DNA of 64,000 nt from Macrostomum hystrix. Its lineage: Eukaryota > Platyhelminthes > Macrostomidae. A model generated the notes under the pieces. The model had not been told where the DNA came from and did not search any database. It saw only the letters and a program-made list of their open reading frames with translations. This document shows positions 1 through 11,418 of this stretch, in pieces. Location of the stretch: positions 25,829,001 to 25,893,000 of the forward strand of contig CATNEN010000038.1 of NCBI GenBank assembly GCA_950097015.1. The letters run 5' to 3'. How positions within the stretch are numbered: position 1 is the stretch's first letter; each line of letters opens with the position of its first letter. Made by a program: the position numbers and the translations under genes.

Positions 1-626
1 GTAGTGTTATACACTTTACTCAGCCCAATGAGCCTTGGAAACCTATATTCCTAATGTCCTAATATTATTTCAGTTGCCATTGTTACTTATTCCAGGCTTG
101 TTTTTTCAGTCGCACTTTTCACAACTCACAGTTTTTTCTTGCAATGCGTCTACAATGTTCAATGCGATTTTCGCAGTCGTTTTAGCTGTAATGCATATTG
201 ACAATTGTAACGAAAGTTTACTAAATATTTAAACACAAAATTTAACTTGTTGAAGAAAAACAACACCCAGGACAAAGCATAGAAATGTTTAACTTGCATT
301 TTACAGGTCGGAGTACACAACAAAATAAGAAACCTTTCTATAGGATAACATTAACAATTTTTACTGATCTTCTAAAACGGGGGGTCAAGGGGGTTAAGAC
401 CCTACCTTAATTGTAGGCCAGAAATCGAAAGATTAAAAAATAAAAGAACAAACTAAAATTTTGTTCTTTTTCTCGAAAAGAGAAATCACGAGACTGCTTC
501 GTATTGAATCTTTACAATCTCCATAGTTACTACAATAATAGCTCATCTGGTGTCTCATCTAATATTCTGGGATGAACAAAAATTATTGACAGGTACACTC
601 GTCACTGAATCCTCGAATTTGGGATG
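1..626. other. non-coding, no feature seen
   Basis: AT-rich sequence downstream of the minus-strand gene that ends at 627. The only open frame, near 35-232, has no recognisable protein character. No repeat or RNA gene was recognised. Confidence 0.5.
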
Positions 627-2177
627 TTAGAAGTTCATAATTCCATTGGTGAACTGGAGCCAATTGTCTGCCTCCGTGTTTTCTGCCTCTTCCTGAAGAA
701 GAAGTTCGATTTCTTGTTGTAGCTGATCTCTCACAGAGACCAACGCCCACAGCAGCACTGTCCGCCTCTGCCTCAGCAGCTGCTGACGAGTCGTTGAAGC
801 TCTCAGCGTCTCGTTGCTGACGGGCCTTGAAGGACTGGATCGAGATTGATATGAGAATAACAATGAGTTATGAATTACTAATAATGGCTCTTTAATAAAA
901 ATTGTTCTTTAATGCTGTCGACACTCGTTTGGACCCAGTCGATTCGCAGCCAGTGAGAAGGCCTGACGACTCTCTCATCGTCAGGCAGTGTACACTCTCA
1001 CTGAGCCTTGGAGGTTGGCCCTCTAGGGCGTAAATTGCACGACAAGCCCCCAAGCCTTCTCTCCGCGGCTGCGCCCCAAATGAATGTGGCCTGGCCGCGG
1101 TATCGAGCTCAGGGACGTTGATGCAAGAAGCAAACGCGTTAACCGCTCTTCCACTCACCTCCTATATACCCTGACTTTCTCATCGTCAGGTGGTGTACAC
1201 CCCCCTCATTGTGCCTTGACAGTTGCATGGCCATCATGGGAGTTCAAGCTATACATGACCCAGAGAGGAAAGGTTGCTTCTAAATCGAGGTGAGGATAAA
1301 GACAAGTTCGCATCGACCAAATTCGAAGTAAATTAACGCAAGCAAGCGTTTAGTGATCGTAGGCAGCGACAGGTGAAAATCAATATTTTGATTGTTACCT
1401 CTCCCTCATCCCTATCAGACGCTGTCTATGCCGAGCTGCCGCACTCTTCAATCCGTTACAAGATTCCACGTCAAACTCTTGATCAGCTGACGCTGAAGAC
1501 GCAAGCAAAATTGGCGAAGAAGCTGACGATGAAGCAGCACTCGTTGATGAGCCGCTGGCATTCTCTTTACTAGCTCCTGTCGTGCCAGGCAGCGTTGCCG
1601 CGGTAGCTTCGGCGTGCCAACCGTATGACGGAATGTAGCCTCTCAAAGCGACGCCCTCCTGAATCAGTCGACGCTGAATCGGCATCTGTCGCGGTCCGTT
1701 AAAGCCTTGGCCAACAATTTTGGACACCTCAAGATCTGCTGCGGCGTCGGAACATGCGGCATCGTCCTCTTTTGGCCTCGCGCTAGCATGCTTGTCCTGA
1801 TTAGAGGGCCGATAACCAAGAACCGTAGTAGTCTTTGTACCGTTTAACTCTTCGCAGATGCCGGAGTCGACACTTTTCTGCAGACGCACTGAGGCCCACG
1901 GATTGGTGCGAATACCGGATCGATCGAGCAACAGGTGAGTCTGACTTTGCTGCTGCTGCTGCTGCTGCTGGAAGGTTCCACACTGAGGACAGTAAGTGTT
2001 TAGAAGCTGGCATTGTAGTCGCTCTGCTTCTTGATTTGTTCTGTTTTGCTGTTCCTCAGAAAGCACTTTGGGAATGTCAAGTTCAACTGAAGCTGTCTTT
2101 GCTCGATTGTCTTTCTTCCGTTTGGCAGACTTGCCGCCAAGACACAGAGGCAACTTTTTACTCCAACTTGTGGGCAT
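627..2177 (-). CDS. unrecognised two-exon protein with polyQ and C-terminal helix
   Basis: Exon 1 runs from 2177 down to 1399 and exon 2 from 834 down to 627 (stop). The intron has a GTAACA donor (1398) and a TCCAG acceptor (835), and both sides agree in phase 2. The protein is about 328 residues. The N-terminus is basic and lysine-rich, followed by a run of eight glutamines encoded by CAG repeats near 1945-1970, a Ser/Ala-rich low-complexity stretch, and a C-terminal Leu/Gln/Glu-rich segment that looks helical or coiled-coil. I chose the ATG at 2177 because the next in-frame ATG upstream (2276) would add a stretch resembling a pyrimidine-rich acceptor region. Starting at 2276 would add 33 residues. 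I recognise no family. The intron carries a SINE. Coding status rests on length, composition and splice-phase agreement. Confidence 0.5.
930..1258 (-). mobile_element. SINE-A copy (tRNA-derived), antisense, with partial second copy
   Basis: Read on the minus strand, about 1165-1085 is a diverged tRNA-like head with A-box and B-box-like segments. It is followed by the body shared with copies at 11.3/12.2, 23.7, 50.0, 52.1 and 62.6 kb. A second, shorter body fragment follows at 1168-1258. It lies inside the intron of the 627-2177 gene. Confidence 0.6.
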
Positions 2178-2728
2178 GCTGTACTGGTTTAGGATAAAAG
2201 TTGCTGGAAATATAGAATAATAGAACTGATATTGTAGCCAGGCACTTTCACACTCTAAAGCGAAAATGCTTGGCATATACGGTTACAAAATGAATGTATT
2301 AAGCCAGAGCGCCGACACTGCAATCAATTATGTTTTGTGCAATACTGCCCCGCTGTCTCAAACTATTTACGATTCTGATTGGCTAAAAGCGACACACTGC
2401 ATGCCTACTAAAGCGGTATAGGCTATTGGACTGGGCAAAATATGCATAGGGAAAGGGTGGCGTAGTGTACCGCTAACACACTCCATACACATGCACGACT
2501 TGTCGCCAGACAAGATTGGGTCTGCATGGAGCTGTTGGGCCGGTGGCTTAACTTGCCAATGCGGGCATATGCCAGACAGGTTTAACATATTGCTACACAG
2601 TTGCATTGCTTCACTCAGCGAAAACTGGATGAGATATTTTCCTTTTTGCTGACTGTTAGACAGCCATTTTGTATCTTAATTAACACTCTATCCCCTTCTC
2701 ACATGTTCTATGTCTAATTATTTTCTGC
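2178..2728. other. non-coding spacer
   Basis: Upstream of the minus-strand gene. It presumably holds that gene's promoter, but no clear TATA box or other site was recognised. No coding signal was seen. Confidence 0.4.
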
Positions 2729-3494
2729 TTCTCTCTACTCTCCCTAATATTACTCTCTACTCTTCTCTAATCTTCTCTCTACTCCTCTCTCTACTCCTCT
2801 CTACTCCTCTCTCTACTCCTCTCTTCTCCTCTATACTCATCTCTCTACTCCTCTCTACTCCTCTCTACTCCTCTCTTCTCCTCTCTACTCTTCTCTCTAC
2901 TCCTCTTTTCTCCTCTATACTCTCTCTCTACTCCTATCTACTCCTCTCTCTACTCCTCTCTCTACTCCTCTCTACTCATCACTTCTCCTCTCTACTCCTC
3001 TCTCTACTCCTATCTACTCCTCTCTACTCCTCTCTCTACTCCTCTCTCTACTCCTCTCTCTACTCCTCTCTCTACTCCTCTCTTCTCCTCTCTACTCCTA
3101 TCTACTCCTCTCTACTCCTCTCGACTCCTCTCGATTCCTCTCGATTCCTCTCTCCTCTCTACTCCTCTCTTCTCCTCTATACTCCTCTCTTCTCCTTTCT
3201 ACTCCTCTCTTCTCCTGTCTACTCCTCTTGACGCCTCTCGAGTCCTCTCTCGACTTCTCTGTACTCTTCTCTCTACTCCTATCTACTCCTATCTACTCCT
3301 CTCTTCTCTTCTCTACTCCTCTCGTCTCTTCTCTACTCCTCTCTCTCCTCTCGTCTCTTCTCTACACCTCTCTCTACTCCTCTCTACCCCTCTCTCTACT
3401 CCTCTCTCTACTCTCTACTCCTCTCTCTACTCTCTACGATCCTCTCTACTGCTCTTCTCTACTCCTATCTCTACTCCTCTTCTCTACTCCTATC
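2729..3494. repeat. pyrimidine minisatellite, CTCTCTACTC-type unit
   Basis: Nearly pure polypyrimidine tract made of irregular 10-12 bp units of the form TCTCTACTCC, with variants such as TCTTCTCC and TCTATACTCA. The long Leu/Ser open frames here are artefacts of the repeat. The same family returns at 4023-4622 after a 0.5-kb unique spacer. Confidence 0.95.
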
Positions 3495-4022
3495 TCATAG
3501 ACTTTCATAGTCACTAACTGTGCCAAATTAATGTCAGGGTTAACTGCGATTTAACCAATTTAACCAAGTTAGAGATTATGGTGCCATGTGACATCTGAAG
3601 CTTGTGGTCAAATTCTCCATTGCATTTAGATTTGCCTATTTGTAAAGTTTTTTTCCTTTGTAGACAGTTTAGACTAGCTTTCGACTTTGTTTTAACAAAT
3701 CTTGGTTTTCAAAGGAGCTGTAAGCCCATGCAGTGCTCAACATTCTGATGCAACAGATTGCATATTAGATTTTGTTTGAATGAGGTCGTTTCCTTTCTAC
3801 GTGTATGTCAAATACTAATTACTTCCTGTCGCAATTAAATTATGCAAAAATATGCAAAAAAATTTTGGCTGGTCGTTTTCTAGACAAGAAACTTTTGTGC
3901 CGAAATGCTGTTTGCGGCTTATTTATATTAGGAAAACAAATAACCCGAATATAACAGTGACTCATGTTTCTAAACTCCTCCCATTGTCTATGCATTATGA
4001 ACTGCCCTCTAAACCCTGTTTT
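3495..4022. other. unique spacer between two related arrays
   Basis: AT-rich unique sequence separating the two CTCTACTC arrays. No gene or mobile-element signature was seen. Confidence 0.5.
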
Positions 4023-4622
4023 TACTCCTCTCTACTCCTCTCTATACTCCTCTTTTCTCCTCTCTACTCCTCTCTACTCCTCTCTACTCCTCTCTACTCC
4101 TCTATACTCATCTCTCTACTCCTCTCTTCTCCTCTCTACTCCTCTCTCTACTCCTCTCTACTCCTCTCTACTTCTCTCTCTACTCCTCTCTCTACTCCTC
4201 TCTACTCCTCTCTACTCCTCTATACTCATCTCTCTACTCCTCTATACTCATCTCTCTACTCCTCTCTACTCCTCTCTACTCCTCTCTACTCCTCTATACT
4301 CATCTCTCTACTCCTCTCTTCTACTCTCTACTTCTCTCTCTACTCCTCTCTACTCCTCTCTACTCCTCTCTTATCCTCTCTACTTCTCTCTCTACTCCTC
4401 TCTACTCCTCTCTACTTCTCTCTCTACTCCTCTCGCTACTCCTCTCTATACTCCTCTCTACTCCTCTCTACTCCTCTCTACTCCTCTCTACTCCTCTCTC
4501 TACTCCTCTCTACTCCTCTCTACTCCTCTCTACTCCTCTCTACTCCTCTCTCTACTCCTCTCTCTATTCCTCTCTACTCCTCTCTCTACTCCTCTCTCTA
4601 CTCCTCTCTCTACTCGTCTCTA
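4023..4622. repeat. second CTCTCTACTC minisatellite array
   Basis: Same unit as the 2729-3494 array but more regular, with long uninterrupted runs of the 10-bp unit CTCTACTCCT. Two overlapping Leu/Ser/Tyr open frames are artefacts. Confidence 0.95.
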
Positions 4623-5021
4623 CCCCAATCTATTTTATATTGGTTTGGCTTTTTAATGAAAAATGTAATTAAATGATTAAGGAAAAGATAAAAGATAAAG
4701 AATAAAAATATTTAGATGAAGTTTTTCGGCCTTCAAAGTTAAGCGCATTTAGGACTCAACTAACCCACCTATTTGTGCTGGCTCATTGTTAATCAATTAG
4801 CGGTGTTGCAAAAAATTTATATTTTTTCTACTTCAATAGTACGAGGTACTCATAGTTAAAAACGTTTAAAATATTTGAAAGACGTACCGTTTTTGAAGAA
4901 AATAATTAATTGACAGTAAAAGGGCATCTGCTTTTTAACACTTTGCTTTCGACTAAACTCAATTTACAGCTTCCAATAGTTTATTTTTACGATCTCACAG
5001 AATTAAAAAAGTCAACATGGG
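4623..5021. other. AT-rich spacer
   Basis: Unique AT-rich sequence between arrays. Nothing recognisable. Confidence 0.5.
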
Positions 5022-5765
5022 AATCTCACCATGAGATAAATACAGTCTCTAGAAAATCTCACCTTGAGATAAATGCGGTCTCTAGAAAATCTCACCTTGA
5101 GATAAATACAGTCTCTAGAAAATCTCACCTTGAGATAAATACAGTCTCTAGAAAATCTCACCTTGAGATAAATACAGTCTCTAGAAAATCTCACCTTGAG
5201 ATAAATACAGTCTCTAGAAAATCTCACCTTGAGATAAATACAGTCTCTAGAAAATCTCACCTTGAGATAAATACAGTCTCTAGAAAATCTCACCTTGAGA
5301 TAAATACAGTCTCTAGAAAATCTCACCTTGAGATAAATGCGGTCTCTAGAAAATCTCACCTTGAGATAAATACAGTCTCTAGAAAATCTCACCTTGAGAT
5401 AAATATTGTCTCTAGAAAATCTCGCCTTGAGATAAATACAGTCTCTAGAAAATCTCACCATAAGATAAATACAGTCTCTAGAAAATCTCACCTTGAGATA
5501 AATACAGTCTCTAGAAAATCTCGCCTTGAGATAAATAAAGTCTCCAGAAAATCTCAACATGAGATAAATACTGTCTCTAGAAAATCTCACCATGAGATAG
5601 TTACTGTATCTCGTAAATCTCACCTTGAGATAAATACTTTCTCCAGAAAATCTCAACATGAGATAAATACTTTCTCCAGAAAATCTCAACATGAGATTAA
5701 TACTATATCTAGAAAATCTCATTATGAGAAAGCAACTGCATCTACAAAATTTCACAATGAGATGT
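5022..5765. repeat. 33-bp minisatellite, about 22 units
   Basis: Unit of the form TCTCTAGAAAATCTCACCTT followed by GAGATAAATACAG. The period of 33 bp is a multiple of three, which keeps both strands open for about 300 codons. Each unit holds an inverted repeat (ATCTCA, 3-nt spacer, TGAGAT) and most hold an XbaI-type TCTAGA palindrome. Units are nearly identical on the left and decay towards the right (5560-5765). The putative product is an 11-residue repeat with no recognised family and no upstream exon, so I do not call a gene. Confidence 0.93.
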
Positions 5766-6458
5766 CTCAAATAAGCAATAAAAATGAATTTCAAAGCCAG
5801 CCCGGTAGGCAGAAACAGGCAGTATTTCTGCAAAGGTGACAAGCGTTGATGACAAAAACAGAATCTAAAATACCGACCCATCCATCCATCAATAACAGAA
5901 ATATATCAAATTAAACGCCCCTCCCTGTCGTCGGTTAGAACTAAAGCACTGGCTAGGCTGCGTAGCAACTAAACTTTTACCGCAACCCGACAATTGACTT
6001 GTCGGATTTCTCTCGCAGCACCGACTATAATAGATATACTCGCATTATATATATGCCTATAGGTCCACGAGCCTTGGCTGCACTTTTGTTCTTTGGTCTC
6101 CGGATCTCTTGTCCGATCTAGCTCGTATAAATGAAATATAGACATAGAAGGGACAGTGAGAGAGATTGTGTGGAGCCATGGATAGATGGATGACCCAAGG
6201 AAGCAGTTCTCGGATGTGAAAAGCAATTATCTTAGCTGAATTTCTCTTTGCCAAAGCTCGCATCTTCCGTGCATGACGATCGCATCGTATATAGTTCCCA
6301 ATTCCCTCCGGTGCTGGGTATTCCGCTCATAAAGTCATCTTCCCAGGAACTGAAATTATAATTAATTAATTTATTATTAGCTAGGTGTCTCCGTTTTGTA
6401 TTCGGGTGTTAGTTTTTACACTAGTAGGGTAAATAAAAACATTTTTAGCGACCAATTT
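5766..6458. other. unique spacer
   Basis: No gene signature on either strand. Short open frames on the minus strand (5969-6263) lack recognisable features. Confidence 0.45.
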
Positions 6459-7446
6459 CTCACTGTGTGTGTACTGAGCTTGTTCTCAGTGTGTGTGTAC
6501 TGAGCTTGTTCTCAGTGTGTGTACTGAGCTTGTTCTCAGTGTGTGTGTACTGAGCTTGTTCTCAGTGAGTGTGTACTGAGCTTGTTCTCAGTGAGTGTGT
6601 ACTGAGCTTGTTCTCAGTGAGTGTGTACTGAGCTTGTTCTCAGTGAGTGTACTGAGCTTGTTCTCAGTGTGTGTACTGAGCTTGTTCTCAGTGTGTGTAC
6701 TGAGCTTGTTCTCAGTGTGTGTGTACTGAGCTTGTTCTCAGTGTGTGTGTACTGAGCTTGTTCTCAGTGAGTGTGTACTGAGCTTGTTCTCAGTGAGTGT
6801 GTACTGAGCTTGTTCTCAGTGAGTGTGTACTGAGCTTGTTCTCAGTGAGTGTACTGAGCTTGTTCTCAGTGTGTGTACTGAGCTTGTTCTCAGTGAGTGT
6901 ACTGAGCTTGTTCTCAGTGTGTGTACTGAGCTTGTTCTCAGTGAGTGTGTACTGAGCTTGTTCTCAGTGAGTGTACTGAGCTTGTTCTCAGTGTGTGTAC
7001 TGAGCTTGTTCTCAGTGTGTGTGTACTGAGCTTGTTCTCAGTGTGTGTGTACTGAGCTTGTTCTCAGTGAGTGTGTACTGAGCTTGTTCTCAGTGAGTGT
7101 GTACTGAGCTTGTTCTCAGTGAGTGTGTACTGAGCTTGTTCTCAGTGAGTGTACTGAGCTTGTTCTCAGTGTGTGTACTGAGCTTGTTCTCAGTGTGTGT
7201 ACTGAGCTTGTTCTCAGTGTGTGTGTACTGAGCTTGTTCTCATTGTGTGTGTACTGAGCATGTTCTCAGTGTGTGTGTACTGAGCTTGTTCTCAGTGTGT
7301 GTGTACTGAGCTTGTTCTCAGTGTGTGTGTACTGAGCTTGTTCTCAGTGTGTGTGTACTGAGCTTGTTCTCAGTGTATGTGTACTGAACATGTTCTCAGT
7401 GTGTGTGTACTGAGCTTGTTCTCAGTGTGTGTGTACTGAACGTATT
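6459..7446. repeat. 20-24-bp minisatellite (GTGTACTGAGCTTGTTCTCA)
   Basis: About 45 units of a 20-bp core, with a variable number of GT or GA dinucleotides between cores. Blocks starting at 6721 and 7021 are identical over about 170 bp, which indicates a 300-bp higher-order duplication. Units diverge at the right-hand end (7370-7446). Confidence 0.95.
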
Positions 7447-7865
7447 CTTCTAGAACTGAATTTTCTTCTAGAATCAAAGTGGCATTCAGTGTGTGTTCTG
7501 AAGTTTTAAGTTTAAATATTCTTACGTCCACTTTCACAAAAACTAGGCTTTGAAAATTAGGACAACACGTTAATATGAAATCCAATATTTTTTATCATCC
7601 TGTCTACCTGACCTCTTCAATCGGTTCCAACTACTAAAGAGGTCTGAAGTGCCTGGTTTTGTTTGGTTTTGTAAGAGGACAAGTGTGTTATATGAAGCAA
7701 CCGTGATGTGAAAGCTGTGCCCCGACATGAACTTGGCTTTTTTCAGGAAATGAGAATTTTTCCACAAATTTATTTTCGGCGGCGGTAGGAATAACTCACA
7801 CAGTATTACTACTTATATTTGACTACTCATATCGTCCCTTTCTCTTATCTCTAATTTCACTCTAT
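7447..7865. other. unique spacer
   Basis: No coding or element signature seen. Confidence 0.45.
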
Positions 7866-9083
7866 TCAGTGTCACTCTCTTCAGTGTCACACTCTCTTCA
7901 GTGTCACTCTCTCCTTAGTGTCACTCTCTCCAGTGTCACTCTCTTCAGTGTCTCTCTCTTCAGTGTCACTCTCTCTTCAGTGTCACTCTCTTCAGTGTCT
8001 CTCTCTTCAGTGTCACTCTCTCTTCAGTGTCACTCTCTCTTCAGTGTCACTCTCCACAGTGTCACTCTCCTCAGTTGTCACTCTCCTCAGTGTCATTCTC
8101 TCTTCTGTGTCACTCTCTTCAGTTTCAATCTCTTCTGTGTCACTCTCCTCAGTGTCACTGTCTCTTCAGTGTCACTCTCTTCAGTGTCACTCACTTCAGT
8201 GTCACTCTCTTCACTTTCAATCTCTTCAGTGTCACTCTCTTCAGTTTCAATCTCTTCTGTGTCACTCTCCTCAGTGTCACTCTCTTCAGTGTCACTCTCT
8301 TCAGTGTCACTCTCTTCAGTGTCACTCACTTCAGTGTCACTCTCTTCAGTTTCAATCTCCTCTTCAGTGTCACTTTCTCTTCAGTTTCAATCTCTTCAGT
8401 GTCGATCTCTTCAGTGTCACTCTCTTCAGTGTCACTCTCTCTTCAGTGTCAATCTCTTTAGTGTCAATCTCTTCAGTTTCAATCTCTTCAGTGTCGATCT
8501 CTTCAGTGTCACTCTCCTCAGTGTCACTCTCCTCAGTGTCACTCTCTCTTCTGTGTCACACTCTCTTTAGTGTCACTCTCTTCAGTGTCACTCTCCTCAG
8601 TGTCACTGTCTCTTCAGTTTCAATCTCTTCAGTGTCGATCTCTTCAGTGTCACTCTCTTCAGTGTCACTCTCCTCAGTGTCACTCTCTCTTCAGTTTCAA
8701 TCTCTTTAGTGTCAATCTCTCTTCAGTGTCACTCTCATCAGTGTCACTGTCTCTTCAGTTTCAATCTCTTCAGTGTCGATCTCTTCAGTGTCACTCTCTT
8801 CAGTGTCACTCTCTCTTCAGTGTCAAATTTCATTAGTGTCAATCTCTTCAGTTTCAATCTCTTCAGTGTCGATCTCTTCAGTGTCACTCTCCTCAGTGTC
8901 ACTCTCCTCTGTGTCACTCTCTCTTCTGTGTCACTCTCTCTTCAGTGTCACTCTCTCTTCAGTGTCACTCTCTTTTCAGTGTCACTCTCTCCTTAGTGTC
9001 ACTCTCTCTTCAGTTTCAATCTCTTCAGTGTCGATCTATTTAGTGTCAATCTCTATTCAGTGTCACTCTCCTCAGTGACATTC
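7866..9083. repeat. CAGTGTCACTCTCTT minisatellite, about 15-bp unit
   Basis: Around 80 units of CAGTGTCACTCTCTT and variants (CAGTTTCAATCTCTT, CAGTGTCGATCTCTT). The 15-bp unit keeps several frames open, giving spurious Ser/Leu/Val frames on plus and a Glu/Asp/Thr frame on minus. A composite block with TTTCAATCT and TGTCGATCT variants recurs near 8385, 8480, 8615, 8755 and 8850. Confidence 0.95.
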
Positions 9084-9761
9084 TAATATACCTCGGACAG
9101 AATTCCTAAAGTGCACCCTATTCAGGGGCGAAATGTCTCCATATTTATTTTCCTGATGAACTTTTAATCGACAAAAAGTAGTTTTTTCTATAGCCAAAAG
9201 TACTGATTCGAGCCCAGTGAACGGCAGCCTTGTTTAGGCACGCGATTTATGAACAAAATTCAATCAATAAAAGCAGCCTATTTTATCGAGGAAGTTAGTT
9301 GTGTCTGTTTTTTAGCTCATCTTTTCGAAGCAATTAATCTTGTTGCGTGCCAGAAGACACTGACAGTAAAATCACAGAACCCCACCTGAAAGCTGTCACT
9401 GTGAATGTATGAAAATATAATTTTAAATCGCTTTTCGACTTATTTCCATTTGGTATTTAATCTTGAGGCAAAAATCTACACCGAACAACAAGGTAAAGTT
9501 CATGACTCTATTGAGATCCATTAGAATTATTACCTCAATCAGATCAAGGCATTTTATTACATTCTATGTTCTCTTGAGTTCTAACATACTAGTTTTTTTT
9601 TATTTGAAGTTCATCTTTAAGTTTGATCGATGCATTTAATGCTCCCTGCTATAGTAGGAAAATGTCATCTATAAAAAATGTTTAAATGCTTTAAAAAACA
9701 CTTTAAATTGCGTGATCCATTAATAATATATTTATAGTCAACTTAAAACAGTCTCGAAAAG
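9084..9761. other. unique AT-rich spacer
   Basis: No gene, RNA or mobile-element signature recognised. Confidence 0.45.
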
Positions 9762-10252
9762 TTTTCCGTATCTTTCAGCTAGCCAATGACCATTTTCCTT
9801 ATCTGTCAGCTAGCCAATGACCATTTTCCTTATCTTTCAGCTAGCCAATGACCAATTTCCTTATCTTTTAGCTATCCAATGACCATTTTCCTATCTTTCA
9901 GCTAGCCAATGACCATTTTCCTTATCTTTCAGCTAGCCAATGACCATTTTCCTTATCTTTCAGCTAGCCAATGACAAATGTCCTTATCTTTCAGCTATCC
10001 AATGACCATTTTCCTTATCTTTTAGCTATCCAATGACCATTTTCCTTATCTTTCAGCTATCCAATGACCAATTTCCTTATCTTTCAGCTAGCCAATGACC
10101 AATTTCCTTATCTTTCAGCTAGCCAATGACCATTTTCCTTATCTTTCAGCTAGCTAATGACCATTTTCCTTATCTTTCAGCTAGCCAATGACCATTTTCC
10201 TTATCTTTCAGCTAGCTAATGACCCTTTTCGTTTATCTTAAAGCTGTATAAT
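9762..10252. repeat. 31-bp minisatellite (CAGCTAGCCAATGACCATTT)
   Basis: About 15-16 units containing CTTATCTTTCAGCTAGCCAA followed by TGACCATTTTC. Units differ by a few substitutions (GCTATCC, CAATTTCC). Each unit carries a CTTTCAG acceptor-like word and a CCAAT-like word, but nothing suggests they function. Confidence 0.93.
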
Positions 10253-10972
10253 GCAAATATTTTTAATTTGCATATGCTTATGCTCAGTGTACTCAAATTG
10301 GCATATGCTTTGAGCTGAATAGAATGGTAGTTTTTACTCAACTAATAGGTTTCGTGCCAGAAATCAGCACTTGTTTTTTTGCATTTACAAATAAGAAAAG
10401 AGATACTCCATGCATTCTACTATAATGATTGGTAGTAGTATAATACAGTCATAGAAACATCTCGAGAAACTGTGCCCAATTCCTATTACGCCATTTAATT
10501 TCTACCTGTACGTCTACAGGTATTAAATTTAGCCGCCCTGGCTGACAAAATGCTACCTAAAATACTCAAAGCAAGTTCTCTGTTCTCTCTCTTTCTCACT
10601 CAGTATTTCCCTTTTCTGACTATCGCTGTTATCAAATCGCTTTGCCTATTGATAAGCCATCGTTGGATTGAAGCGAATAGTCGTGCTGCCCTCGCCTCGA
10701 TAGGAATTTAGCATTGCCAACTTATACTGCAGTGGGATGCCAAAAATGCCTACAGCTGGAAATATTTTTGCGCGCTGCTTGACTGGGAGGTATAGCAGCA
10801 ACAAATCTATCGATATCTTCTAGGTGAGCGTGACCAAATCAGTCAATATTAACCGCGCCCAACCCGAACCCGTCCGGACTTGAATCCCAGTCAACTATAA
10901 ACCAGATAAAAGTTTGACTGATTTTTCAACTATTTCTGCTGTTTTAGGTATTGCTTCTATTATGCTAAAGAA
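10253..10972. other. non-coding region upstream of the large receptor gene
   Basis: Presumed promoter and 5' leader of the gene starting at 10973. No convincing TATA box was identified. No other coding signal. Confidence 0.4.
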
Positions 10973-11169
10973 ATGCTAACAAAACAGAATTCTCAAGTGC
11001 GTTTGAAAATTAATTATGCAGTTTTCTTATGCTTTCTGCTGACAGCACCAAGCACAATGTGCACTAATAGTGAGGAAGTCAAGATCAAGCATTCGTTAGA
11101 TCAGGTATTAAATCTAATTAGTGATCGCTTGAAGACGCCAAGTTTTCTCGCAGGTGGAACAAACGATCC
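10973..11169 (+). CDS. GRL101-like receptor, exon 1 (signal peptide)
   Basis: The first exon begins at ATG 10973 and encodes about 65 residues. It has a basic N-terminus followed by a hydrophobic stretch (residues about 14-30) typical of a secretory signal peptide, as expected for a large surface receptor. It ends at a good donor (GTAAGT at 11170) in phase 2. Joining it to the acceptor at 12370 keeps the frame open into the CUB region of exon 2. The 1.2-kb intron between them is filled with nested mobile elements. Confidence 0.72.
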
Positions 11170-11418
11170 GTAAGTTGAATATCAACATTCTTCTTGACCA
11201 CTCTCATACTTGTTGTTTGATGCACTTCTTAATTTTATTTGCAAGAGGGATGTGATCACTGACGCATCATTTGACCACTCAACTTTCACACACTCACAAG
11301 GGTGAGTACATGTGCCCACTCTTACTTATGGTCAGGCAGTTTAATCTCTCACTGTGCCCTGGAGCTAGGTACGCCCTGAGAGGTGTGCATTGTGTGTGAC
11401 AGTGAAAAGATATTGGAT

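Noticed and set aside
2710-4676. Leu/Ser/Tyr-rich open frames up to 274 codons
   Set aside because: Artefacts of the polypyrimidine minisatellite.
4910-5881. Long overlapping open frames on both strands (about 300 codons each)
   Set aside because: They lie almost wholly in the 33-bp array, whose period keeps frames open on both strands. No domain, signal or splice context.
7869-9078. Several Ser/Val/Leu-rich plus frames and a Glu/Asp/Thr minus frame
   Set aside because: Produced by the 15-bp repeat; no unique sequence and no gene context.
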